From: JBKEDF01 sp047975325
GTDB lineage: Bacteria; Pseudomonadota; Alphaproteobacteria; Rhodobacterales; Rhodobacteraceae
Length of the DNA stretch: 64,000 nt
Assembly: GCA_047975325.1 (NCBI GenBank)
Contig: JBKEDF010000053.1
Location: 62,001 to 126,000, forward strand
Direction: 5' to 3'
Shown: positions 27,882 to 36,021 of the stretch, piece by piece
Layout of the letters: the number at the start of each line of letters is the position of its first letter
Numbering within the stretch: the stretch's first letter is position 1
Notes under the pieces: generated by a model
Database searches by the model: none
What the model saw: the letters and a program-made list of their open reading frames with translations, nothing else
Told to the model about the DNA's origin: nothing
Made by a program: the position numbers and the translations under genes

Positions 27882-29078
27882 TCATTCCCCTTTCAGGACT
27901 GCGACGCCCGGCAGATCCTTGCCTTCCATCCATTCCAGAAAGGCCCCCCCGGCGGTGGAGATGAAACTGAAACGCGCCGCCGCACCGGCCTTGTTGAGCG
28001 CGGCAACGGTATCGCCTCCGCCGGCAACGGATACAAGGCGGCCTGCCGCAGTCAGTTCCGCCGCCACCCCGGCTGCCGCATTGGTGGCCGCATCGAAGGG
28101 TTCAATTTCAAATGCACCAAGCGGGCCGTTCCAGATCAGTGTATTGGCCGGCTCAAAGACCTCACGCAGATGCGCCACGGTTGCAGGCCCAGCATCAAGG
28201 ATCATTGCGTCAGCGGGGCAGGAATTAACATCGACCGTTTCATGGGCTGCCCCGGCCCTGAATTCACGGGCAACGACGATATCGCGGGGCAGGTGGATCA
28301 TACAATGCTGCGTTTCGGCCTTTTCCAGGATCTGCCGCGCGGTTTCAGCCATGTCACGTTCTGCAAGGCTCTGCCCGATTTCCACACCGGTTGCGGCAAG
28401 AAACGTATTGGCCATGCCCCCCCCGATCACCAGATGATCGACCTTGTTGACCAGATTGCCCAGCAGATCGAGCTTGGTGGAAACCTTGGCACCGCCCACG
28501 ACAGCAACCACCGGGCGTTTGGGATGGCCAAGCGCGGCCTCCAGCGCCTTGAGCTCGGCTTCCATCAACCGTCCGGCGGCAGCTGGCAGAAGATGGGCAA
28601 GGCCCTCGGTCGAGGCATGGGCGCGATGGGCGGCGGAAAAGGCATCATTCACATAGACATCCCCAAGCGCAGCAAGCCCGGCGGCAAGCATCGGATCGTT
28701 CTTTTCCTCACCGGGGTGAAAGCGGGTGTTTTCCAGCAGAACCACATCACCGGGTTGCATATGCGAAATCGCGGTCTTGGCCGGGGCACCGATGCAATCC
28801 TCGGCAAAAATGACCTTGCGTCCCTTTAATGCCGCTGTCAGCGCGGGGACCACAGGGGCGAGGCTCATATCCGGGCGCCTTTCCCCTTTGGGGCGCCCGA
28901 AATGTGCCATCAAAACCGGCTTGCCGCCACGGGCGATCACATCTTCCAGCGTGGGCACGATCCTGTCGATTCGCGTGCTGTCGGTCACACGGCCATCCTG
29001 CATCGGTACATTGAGATCTACGCGTATAAGGGCCACAAGACCATTGAGGTCCAGATCATCGATAACTTTCCAACTCAT
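27882..29078 (-). CDS. pgk: phosphoglycerate kinase
   Basis: Transfers phosphate from 1,3-bisphosphoglycerate to ADP in glycolysis (reverse in gluconeogenesis and the Calvin cycle). The 398-residue product shows LIRVDLNVP, HFGRPKGE, LLENTRFHPGEEKND, VVGGAKVSTKLDLL and the C-terminal nucleotide loop SVAGGGDTVAAL. The start at 29078 follows GGGAG at 8-base spacing; longer frames to 29162 lack homology. First gene of a minus-strand unit with the SDR and perhaps the aldolase. Confidence 0.97.
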   Translation of the reverse strand: MSWKVIDDLDLNGLVALIRVDLNVPMQDGRVTDSTRIDRIVPTLEDVIARGGKPVLMAHFGRPKGERRPDMSLAPVVPALTAALKGRKVIFAEDCIGAPAKTAISHMQPGDVVLLENTRFHPGEEKNDPMLAAGLAALGDVYVNDAFSAAHRAHASTEGLAHLLPAAAGRLMEAELKALEAALGHPKRPVVAVVGGAKVSTKLDLLGNLVNKVDHLVIGGGMANTFLAATGVEIGQSLAERDMAETARQILEKAETQHCMIHLPRDIVVAREFRAGAAHETVDVNSCPADAMILDAGPATVAHLREVFEPANTLIWNGPLGAFEIEPFDAATNAAAGVAAELTAAGRLVSVAGGGDTVAALNKAGAAARFSFISTAGGAFLEWMEGKDLPGVAVLKGE

Positions 29079-29203
29079 TGCGCAGGCTCCCATGTTTGCC
29101 GCCCCCTTCGACCCGATTGCCGGGATGGCGTCAACCATAGCCCTTCCATTGCCTGTCCCCAAGCACTAGGTTCAGCGGCGATATGGAAATTCAGGAGAGC
29201 CAG

Positions 29204-29710
29204 ATGGCCGATATCAAAGACCCCGAAAACACCATTCTGATGGAACTCAAGGGTGGCACCGTCGTGATTGAGCTTTTGCCCGATGTCGCCCCCAAACATG
29301 TGGAACGGATGAAGGAACTGGCCCGCGCGGGATCCTATGACAATGTCTGCTTTCATCGCGTGATTGACGGGTTCATGGCGCAATCGGGCGATGTGGCCCA
29401 TGGCAATATGGAACAGGGGTTCAACCTGGGCCGTGCGGGAACAGGCGGATCGGACCTGCCCGACCTTCCGGCAGAATTTTCCAAGCTGCCGCATGACCGG
29501 GGGACACTGGGCGCGGCCCGTTCGGCCAACCCCAATTCCGCCAATTCGCAGTTTTTCATCAATTTCAACGACAACCATTTCCTCAACGGTCAATATACGG
29601 TCTATGGCCGGGTGATCGATGGCATGGATCATGTCGATGCCATCATTCGCGGTGAGCCGCCGCAAAGCCCGGACCGGATGATTTCGGTAAAGGTTGCCGC
29701 AGATGCGTAA
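29204..29710 (+). CDS. cytosolic cyclophilin-type peptidylprolyl isomerase
   Basis: Catalyses cis-trans isomerisation of prolyl bonds. The 168-residue product has no signal peptide and carries cyclophilin motifs FHRVIDGFMAQSGD, NSANSQFFINF and YGRVIDGMD. The catalytic arginine of FHRVI and the QFFI core are intact. The start at 29204 follows AGGAGAG. Its end overlaps the next cyclophilin gene by 8 bases. Confidence 0.94.
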   Translation: MADIKDPENTILMELKGGTVVIELLPDVAPKHVERMKELARAGSYDNVCFHRVIDGFMAQSGDVAHGNMEQGFNLGRAGTGGSDLPDLPAEFSKLPHDRGTLGAARSANPNSANSQFFINFNDNHFLNGQYTVYGRVIDGMDHVDAIIRGEPPQSPDRMISVKVAADA

Positions 29711-30305
29711 GGGGAGAATTGTCGCATGCGGTGTTTTCACACTGGGCCTTGCCGCCCTGGCTACCTTCCTGCTGTCACCATCATCGATTCTGGCACAGGA
29801 GACGGATGGGCCGGGACCCAACCTGGTGATTGATATAGAGGGTGAGGCAACAGGACAGGTGACCATCGACCTTCTGCCGGATCTGGCCCCCAAGCATGTG
29901 GAACAGATCGTCGCCCTTGCGCGGGATGGTGCCTATGACGGCGTGGTGTTTCATCGGGTGATTGACGGGTTCATGGCCCAGACCGGCGACGTCGAATTCG
30001 GTAAGGGGGATGATCTGTCCCGCGCGGGGATGGGCGGATCCTCGCGGCCAGATCTTCCCGCCGAATTTTCCGGGCAGGGCTTTGACCGCGGGATTGTCGG
30101 CATGGCCCGCTCACAGGACCCCAATTCCGCCAATTCGCAGTTCTTCATCATGTTTGCACCGGGGCCGTTTCTGGACGGACAATATACGGTCGTGGGCCGG
30201 GTGGTCGGCGGCATGGATGTCGTCGACGGCATCAAGCGTGGCGAGGGTGCCAATGGCGAAGTATCCGATCCTGACCGCATGGTGAAGGTCACTGTCGCGG
30301 AATAA
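29703..30305 (+). CDS. exported cyclophilin-type peptidylprolyl isomerase
   Basis: A 200-residue paralogue of the preceding gene with an N-terminal signal or anchor segment (basic MRKGR, hydrophobic to about residue 31) followed by the cyclophilin domain: FHRVIDGFMAQTGD, NSANSQFFIMF and VGRVVGGMD. It should act in the periplasm on exported proteins. ATG at 29703 lies inside the end of the upstream gene (8-base overlap); a TTG at 29694 is the alternative. The pair probably arose by tandem duplication with gain of an export signal. Confidence 0.92.
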   Translation: MRKGRIVACGVFTLGLAALATFLLSPSSILAQETDGPGPNLVIDIEGEATGQVTIDLLPDLAPKHVEQIVALARDGAYDGVVFHRVIDGFMAQTGDVEFGKGDDLSRAGMGGSSRPDLPAEFSGQGFDRGIVGMARSQDPNSANSQFFIMFAPGPFLDGQYTVVGRVVGGMDVVDGIKRGEGANGEVSDPDRMVKVTVAE

Positions 30306-30314
30306 GGACTGGCC

Positions 30315-30346
30315 AAAGGACAGGCCGAAAAAAGGACAGGCCGAAA
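30315..30346. repeat. two perfect tandem 16-base repeats
   Basis: AAAGGACAGGCCGAAA occurs twice in direct head-to-tail order (30315-30330 and 30331-30346), right after the exported cyclophilin gene and just before the GC hairpin at 30351. A replication-slippage duplication is the simplest explanation. Confidence 0.9.
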
Positions 30347-30350
30347 ACGG

Positions 30351-30380
30351 GGCGCGCGCGGAAATTTTCGCGCGCGCGCC
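30351..30380. terminator. hairpin terminator between cyclophilin gene and tyrS
   Basis: 10-bp GC-alternating stem GGCGCGCGCG/CGCGCGCGCC with an AT-rich loop (GAAATTTTCG). On the minus strand it is followed by CCGTTTTC, suiting the end of tyrS; on the plus strand no T-run follows. Confidence 0.65.
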
Positions 30381-30386
30381 GATTCC

Positions 30387-31643
30387 TTATCCTGTCAGGC
30401 GGATCAGGCCGAATTTCTTGCGCCCCACCGCAATCTTGGCCAGGCCTTCGGCATCGAAATCCTCTTCCGACAACCGCCCGGTCGTGGTCAGAGGCTGGTC
30501 ATTGAGACGAATCGCGCCTTCACCGATCAGCCGCTTGGCTTCCTTGCCGGAGCCGACCAGACCAAGTGCGACGAAGGGCGCGGTATTGGAAACCCCTTCC
30601 GCAAGTTCGGCCCGGGTCACCGCATGGGTGGGCAGATCTTCACCCATGCCGCCTTTTTCAAAAACCTCGCGCGCGGTGGCCTCGGCGGTGACAGCGGCCT
30701 CGGAGCCATGAAGGAGGGCCGTGACCTCATTGGCGAGGCGCAGCTTGGCTTCATTGATTTCCGCGCCCTGCAAGGCACCAAGGCGATCGCATTCATCCAG
30801 CGGCAATTCGGTATAGAGTTTCAGAAAGCGACCGACATCGGCATCGGTGGTATTGCGCCAGAACTGCCAGAATTCATAAGCTGAATACTTGTCCCCGTTC
30901 AGCCAGACCGCACCGCTTTGCGATTTTCCCATTTTCTTGCCGTCGGAGGTGGTCAATAGCGGCGTGGTAAGGCCGAAAACCTCCCCGCCGATGACACGGC
31001 GTGTAAGGTCCACGCCGTTGACGATATTTCCCCATTGATCCGACCCGCCCATCTGCATCCGGCAACCGTAGCGGCGGTTAAGCTCCATGAAGTCATAGGC
31101 CTGCAGGATCATGTAGTTGAATTCGAGGAAGGAAAGCGATTGTTCCCGGTCGAGCCGTGATTTCACGCTTTCGAAGCTCAGCATGCGATTGACCGAAAAA
31201 TGCCGCCCAATATCACGCAGGAATGTGATGTAATTCAGATCATCCAGCCATTCGGCATTATTGGCCATGATCGCATCGGTCGGACCTTCGCCAAAAGTGA
31301 CATAGGGGGAAAAGGCGCGTTTGATCCCGGCAATGTTTTCATCAATCTGCGCTTCGGTCAGAAGCGGGCGTTCATCGGCGCGAAAGGACGGATCACCGAT
31401 CTTGGTAGTGCCGCCGCCCATCAAAACGATGGGCTTGCCCCCACATTTTTGCAGCCAGCGCAACATCATGATCTGGATAAGCGAACCGACATGCAGGCTT
31501 TGCGCCGTTGCATCAAAGCCGATATAGCCCGGCACGACCCCCTTAATGAAAGCTTCATCAAGAGCCTGATAATCAGTGCAATCGGCAAGGAAGCCGCGCT
31601 CAATCATCACGCGCATGAAGTCCGATTTGGCATGGTAGGTCAT
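30387..31643 (-). CDS. tyrS: tyrosyl-tRNA synthetase
   Basis: Charges tRNA-Tyr. The 418-residue class I synthetase has the HIGH-type motif HVGS (51-54), the tyrosine-binding GGSDQWGNI (199-207), the KMSKS-type loop KMGKS (237-241), and a C-terminal S4-like RNA-binding domain (about 350-410). The start ATG at 31643 was chosen because homologues begin near this residue; the frame continues 15 codons upstream without homology, and the ribosome site (GAGAG) is modest. Divergent from the AnmK-like gene. Confidence 0.97.
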   Translation of the reverse strand: MTYHAKSDFMRVMIERGFLADCTDYQALDEAFIKGVVPGYIGFDATAQSLHVGSLIQIMMLRWLQKCGGKPIVLMGGGTTKIGDPSFRADERPLLTEAQIDENIAGIKRAFSPYVTFGEGPTDAIMANNAEWLDDLNYITFLRDIGRHFSVNRMLSFESVKSRLDREQSLSFLEFNYMILQAYDFMELNRRYGCRMQMGGSDQWGNIVNGVDLTRRVIGGEVFGLTTPLLTTSDGKKMGKSQSGAVWLNGDKYSAYEFWQFWRNTTDADVGRFLKLYTELPLDECDRLGALQGAEINEAKLRLANEVTALLHGSEAAVTAEATAREVFEKGGMGEDLPTHAVTRAELAEGVSNTAPFVALGLVGSGKEAKRLIGEGAIRLNDQPLTTTGRLSEEDFDAEGLAKIAVGRKKFGLIRLTG

Positions 31644-31712
31644 GGGTCTCTCGTGCTTGAAGGAACCGGATCCGTATATCGGTGCCACCGGGTGTCGTCA
31701 AAGGGGGAAGGG

Positions 31713-32762
31713 ATGCAAAAGGCAGAAGCCATCTGGGCCCTGGGAACGGAACCGACCCGTCTGGAACAGGGGCCGCGCGCGGCCATGCTGCGCAGTGACG
31801 GGCAACGGATCCATGAATTCGGACCGGTCGACCATCAGACCTACAGTTCAGCGCAAAGGCGACTGATCCGGGCCGCTTCAGGCGATGCTGCTTCTTTTGA
31901 TGCGGCCGCGGAGGCCGTGGAAACTGCGCATGCGGCGCTTTTGTCGCGCTTTGGACTGGCGGATCTGATCGGATTTGCGGGGCAGGAACTTGCAGGAACG
32001 GACACATTGATCGGATCCGGCACCGTATTGGCGGAGGTTCTGGGATTGCCGGTCGTCTGGGATTTCGCCGCTGCCGATCAAGGCCTGGGTGGAAACGGGT
32101 TCCCGCTAACGCCCTTTTTTCATTTTGCCTGCACGCAATGGCTTGGGCTGGATCGGCCGGTTGCCTGGCTTGATCTGGGGAAACTGGCACGAATAACATG
32201 GATTGATCCCCATGCGCATGACCCCGCCGATAACGGGGTCTGCCTTGCCTTTGAAGCCGGGCCCGGCCCGGGAATGTTGAATGAACCCCAAAAGGCGGGG
32301 AAGGAAACAAATGCTCTTGTCGATGAGGCTATTCTTGCGTCTTTTCTGAAACATCCGTTTTTCTTCAGAAAACCTCCGAAACTGATGGAGGACAGTGGCT
32401 TTTCCGATTTTGCCGAACGGCTTTCGGGGATTTCAAGGGCAGATGCCCGGGCTACGGCGCTGGCGGCCATTGGACAATCCGTGGCACTGGCCACTGCGCA
32501 TTTTCCGACCCCAGTGGCCAGAATTATCGCCTGTGGGGCGTGGCGACGGGATAGCCGCCTTTTGGCAATGATCGCCGCCGCAACGGGCTGTCCGGTTCAG
32601 CCGGTGGAGGAACTGGGGCTTGATGGCGATGCGATGGAGGCACAGGCCTTTGCCCATCTTGCGGTGCGCGTGATGCAGGGCCTGCCGACATCCTGTCCGG
32701 GAACCACCGGGGTACGCGCCGCAATTGGTGGGGGTGTTATCAGCCGCCCCGGTGCCTCATGA
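31713..32762 (+). CDS. AnmK-like protein with degenerate kinase motifs
   Basis: In related species this place beside tyrS holds anhydro-N-acetylmuramic acid kinase, which recycles cell-wall sugar. The 349-residue product keeps the family scaffold (VWDF, GNGFPLTPFFHFA, VEELGLDGDAMEAQAFAHLAVR, GLPTSCPGTTG). The phosphate-binding motif, normally GTMSGTSLDGVDAA, reads GTEPTRLEQGPRAA (11-24) with length kept. NIGG-type is DLGK, FDTGP-type is FEAGP, and GGGxxN-type is CGAWRRD. An Asp remains in AAADQG. The start follows AAGGGGGAAGGG. It is probably not a working kinase; comparison is from memory. Confidence 0.85.
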   Translation: MQKAEAIWALGTEPTRLEQGPRAAMLRSDGQRIHEFGPVDHQTYSSAQRRLIRAASGDAASFDAAAEAVETAHAALLSRFGLADLIGFAGQELAGTDTLIGSGTVLAEVLGLPVVWDFAAADQGLGGNGFPLTPFFHFACTQWLGLDRPVAWLDLGKLARITWIDPHAHDPADNGVCLAFEAGPGPGMLNEPQKAGKETNALVDEAILASFLKHPFFFRKPPKLMEDSGFSDFAERLSGISRADARATALAAIGQSVALATAHFPTPVARIIACGAWRRDSRLLAMIAAATGCPVQPVEELGLDGDAMEAQAFAHLAVRVMQGLPTSCPGTTGVRAAIGGGVISRPGAS

Positions 32763-33639
32763 TCGAAAAGGAATAAAGGCCAAGCGCCGCCCAGATCAGG
32801 GCAAAGGAAAAAAACTGCGCCTGTCCGAACGGTTCCCGGAAGACAAAGATCGCGACCAGAAAGACCAGCGTAGGTGGAATATATTGCATGATCGCAATGG
32901 TCGAAAGCCGCAAAAGCTTGGCCCCATTGGCATAGAGGGCAAGCGGAATGGCAGTTACCGCACCGCTGCAGATCAGGAGAAGGTTATCAGTTGTACTGCC
33001 CTTGAAAAAGCTACCCTGACCCGTCCATCCCAGCCAGAAGATATAGCAGAGCGCAGGAAGGGTAAGGATCAGGATTTCCAGAAAGAAACCTTGGTTGGGG
33101 CCGATCGGCAGCATTTTCTTGAAATAGGCATAGCCTCCCCAGGTCAGGGTCAACCCGATGGCGACAAGGGGCAGGCGTCCAAGCTGAAGGGTCAACAGCA
33201 CCACCGCCAGGACGGCCAGTGCAATTGCCGCCTTTTGCAGGTTGCCCAGTTTTTCCCCCAGAAGGACAGCGCCCAGGAAAATACTGAAAAGCGGGTTGAT
33301 AAAATAACCAAGTGCCGCATCCAGTGCATTGTCATTGGCAATTGCCCAGACATAAATCCCCCAATTGGCTGCGACAAGAACTGCGGTCAACGTGGCCATG
33401 GCCAGCATGCGCGGCGATTTCAGGATCTCCTTCAGATCCGCCGTGCGCCGCAGGACGATCAACAAAAGCCCCGCAAAGGGAAGTGACCAGACTGCACGAT
33501 GAGCCACGACCTCCAATGCCGGTATGTGGGCCATCGCCTTGAGATAGACGGGAAGGATACCCCAAAGAAAATAAGCGCTGGCCGCGAATCCGAAACCGCG
33601 AAGGCTGTCTTCGTTCTCAAGGGGGGCGACCTTGTGCAT
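32740..33639 (-). CDS. rarD: RarD, EamA-family permease
   Basis: A 299-residue inner-membrane protein with about ten helices in two EamA-type halves and RarD hallmarks: YFLWGILPVYLKA, EVVAHRAVWS, NWGIYVWAI, ALGYFINPLF and LSTIAIMQYIPPTLVFL. Chloramphenicol-sensitive proteins of this family are presumed metabolite exporters. The start could be 33675 instead, but the shorter form begins close to homologues. Its 3' end overlaps the convergent AnmK-like gene by 23 bases. Confidence 0.9.
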   Translation of the reverse strand: MHKVAPLENEDSLRGFGFAASAYFLWGILPVYLKAMAHIPALEVVAHRAVWSLPFAGLLLIVLRRTADLKEILKSPRMLAMATLTAVLVAANWGIYVWAIANDNALDAALGYFINPLFSIFLGAVLLGEKLGNLQKAAIALAVLAVVLLTLQLGRLPLVAIGLTLTWGGYAYFKKMLPIGPNQGFFLEILILTLPALCYIFWLGWTGQGSFFKGSTTDNLLLICSGAVTAIPLALYANGAKLLRLSTIAIMQYIPPTLVFLVAIFVFREPFGQAQFFSFALIWAALGLYSFSIMRHRGG

Positions 33640-33705
33640 GGCCCACCGATAGCCTGCCACCGGTGGGGTTTCCATGCAATTATTGTAAGGGTGACAATCG
33701 GGATA

Positions 33706-35847
33706 TCAGGCCCTTTCGGCCTTTCGTTTCTGCCGCCTTTCATGCAGGACAGGTTCGGTATAGCCCGAAGGTTGTTCCCGCCCCCTGAAGACCAGATCAC
33801 ATGCCGCCTGAAAGGCCTGACCGTCGAAATCGGGGGCCATGGGGCGATAGGCGGGATCACCGGCATTCTGGCCATCCACCACAGCGGCCATCTTGCGCAT
33901 GGCCGCCATGACCTGACTTTCGCTGACAACGCCGTGATGCAGCCAGTTGGCCAGTGCCTGACTGGAAATCCGGCAGGTGGCGCGATCCTCCATCAATCCG
34001 ATATCGTGGATGTCGGGAACTTTCGAACACCCGACCCCTTGGTCGACCCAGCGGACAACATAGCCCAGAATGCCTTGTGCGTTATTTTCAATTTCGGCGC
34101 AGATTTCCTCATCCGACCAGTTCTGCCCGGCAGCCAGGGGAATTTCCAGCAGATCCTCCAGGCTTGCGCGGGAACCACCCCTGGCCAGATCTTCCTGAAC
34201 CGCGCCGACATCAATACGATGATAATGTGTGACATGCAGCGTTGCCGCAGTGGGGGAGGGCACCCAGGCGCAGTTGGCCCCGGATTTGGGATGGCCAATC
34301 TTTTGATCCAACATATCCCGCATCAGATCGGGTGCCGCCCACATCCCCTTGCCGATCTGTGCCTTGCCGCGCAGCCCGCAGGCCAGGCCGATATCGACAT
34401 TACGCGCCTCATAGGCCGCGATCCATGCGGCATTTTTCATATCGCCCTTGCGGATCATCGGCCCGGCTTCCATCGAGGTGTGGATTTCATCCCCCGTCCG
34501 GTCAAGGAACCCGGTATTGATGAAAGCCACACGATGCCTTGCCGCGCGAATACATTCCTTCAGATTGGCCGAGGTCCGCCGCTCCTCATCCATGATGCCA
34601 AGTTTCACGGTATATTGTGGCAGGCCAAGCGTGGCTTCAACCATGCCAAAAAGCCTGTCTGCCAACGCCACCTCGGCAGGGCCATGCATCTTGGGTTTCA
34701 CCACATAGACGGATCCCCGGGCAGAATTACGCAGCCCATCGGTTTTCTTCAGATCATGAAGCGCACAAAGCGTGGTTGCAAAGGCATCCATGATCCCTTC
34801 GCCGATCTCACGGCCCTTACCGTCAAGGATTGCGGGGTTGGTCATCAAATGGCCGACATTGCGCACCAGCATCAGCGACCGCGCCTTGAGCACAAGCGGC
34901 GCGCCATCGGCACCGGTAAATTCCAGATCGGGGGCCAGGCTGCGAATGAAGCTCCTGTCGCCCTTGGTAATTTCCTCACGCAGATCGCCGCGCATCAGGC
35001 CCAGCCAGTTACCATAGGCAAGAACCTTGTCTTCGGCATCAACGGCCGCCACGGAATCCTCACAATCCATGATCGCCGACAGGGCGGCCTCCAACCTGAT
35101 ATCGGCAATGTTGGCCGGATCGGTCCGGCCGATAGGATGGGCGGCATCGATATCGATCACAAGATGCAGGCCATGATTTTTCAGGACAATGGCAGAAGGA
35201 GCAGCCGCATCACCACCGAAGCCCACAAACTGCCCCGGATCGCGAAGCTCTGGGGCCAGCACGCCATTTTCCACCCGATAGCCGGTAACGTCACCATGAC
35301 TGCCTGCAACCAGGGGAAAGATATCATCAAGGAAGGCGCGCCCCCAAGCCACCACACGCTTGCCGCGTTCGCTATCAAACCCTCCGGGGGGAGGCGGATC
35401 CCCGATTGCATCCGTGCCGTAAAGCGAATCGTAAAGGCTGCCCCAGCGGGCATTGGCAGCATTGAGCGCATAGCGCGCATTCATCACCGGCACGACAAGC
35501 TGTGGTCCGGCGATTTCGGCGATTTCAGGGTCCACACCGGTGGTTTCCAGCACGAAATCCGGGCTTTCCGGTTCCAGATAACCGATTTCGGTCAGAAAGT
35601 TGCGATAGGCCACCGCATCATGGGGCTGGCCCTTTCGCGACTTGTGCCAGTCATCGATGCTGCGCTGCAATTCTTTCCGCCGTGCCAGAAGATCACGGTT
35701 TTCCGCGCCGATGACATCAACCGCCCCGGCAAGACCGGTCCAGAAGCTATCGGCGGCAATACCCGTACCCGCAAGCGCCTCTTCCTCAATGAAAGCGACC
35801 AGCCGCCGGTCCACCGAAAGTTCCCCTCGTTTGACACGGTCCGTCAT
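33706..35847 (-). CDS. glcB: malate synthase G
   Basis: Condenses glyoxylate with acetyl-CoA to malate in the glyoxylate bypass. The 713-residue length matches the G isoform. Visible blocks: MDCEDSVAAVDAEDKV, VVKPKMHGPAEV, LGIMDEERRTSANL, FINTGFLDRTGDEIHTSMEAGP and GCSKVPDIHDIGLMEDRATCRISSQ. The start ATG at 35847 has a G-run 6 bases upstream; GTG at 35853 is the alternative. It is followed on the same strand by rarD after 66 bases. Isocitrate lyase is not in the window. Confidence 0.97.
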   Translation of the reverse strand: MTDRVKRGELSVDRRLVAFIEEEALAGTGIAADSFWTGLAGAVDVIGAENRDLLARRKELQRSIDDWHKSRKGQPHDAVAYRNFLTEIGYLEPESPDFVLETTGVDPEIAEIAGPQLVVPVMNARYALNAANARWGSLYDSLYGTDAIGDPPPPGGFDSERGKRVVAWGRAFLDDIFPLVAGSHGDVTGYRVENGVLAPELRDPGQFVGFGGDAAAPSAIVLKNHGLHLVIDIDAAHPIGRTDPANIADIRLEAALSAIMDCEDSVAAVDAEDKVLAYGNWLGLMRGDLREEITKGDRSFIRSLAPDLEFTGADGAPLVLKARSLMLVRNVGHLMTNPAILDGKGREIGEGIMDAFATTLCALHDLKKTDGLRNSARGSVYVVKPKMHGPAEVALADRLFGMVEATLGLPQYTVKLGIMDEERRTSANLKECIRAARHRVAFINTGFLDRTGDEIHTSMEAGPMIRKGDMKNAAWIAAYEARNVDIGLACGLRGKAQIGKGMWAAPDLMRDMLDQKIGHPKSGANCAWVPSPTAATLHVTHYHRIDVGAVQEDLARGGSRASLEDLLEIPLAAGQNWSDEEICAEIENNAQGILGYVVRWVDQGVGCSKVPDIHDIGLMEDRATCRISSQALANWLHHGVVSESQVMAAMRKMAAVVDGQNAGDPAYRPMAPDFDGQAFQAACDLVFRGREQPSGYTEPVLHERRQKRKAERA

Positions 35848-36021
35848 CTGCACCCCCCTTTTTCACTGACATCCATCCTTGGATAAGCCGGGATCGGGAA
35901 CGGTTCAACACCGCCGGGCCGTTCATTCTAAGGCTGGACAAGATGGATCTTTGCCTGATTCCATAGAATGGCCGTTGCGCATGCGGTTCTCCGCCCTAGA
36001 TTGACTTCAAAGGAGAACAAC

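Noticed and set aside
30315..30346. CRISPR-like repeat
   Set aside because: Only two copies with no spacer between them; a simple tandem duplication.
31200..31712. Upstream extension of the AnmK-like frame into tyrS
   Set aside because: It is antisense to tyrS; the ATG at 31713 has a strong ribosome site and fits the family start.
31713..31784. Sequencing frameshift as explanation of the broken AnmK motif
   Set aside because: The altered segment has the same length as the normal motif and the frame matches the family on both sides; shifted frames do not restore the motif, and other motifs are changed as well.
33499..35886. 795-codon plus-strand frame opposite malate synthase G
   Set aside because: Composition-driven antisense frame; malate synthase G motifs on the minus strand are complete.
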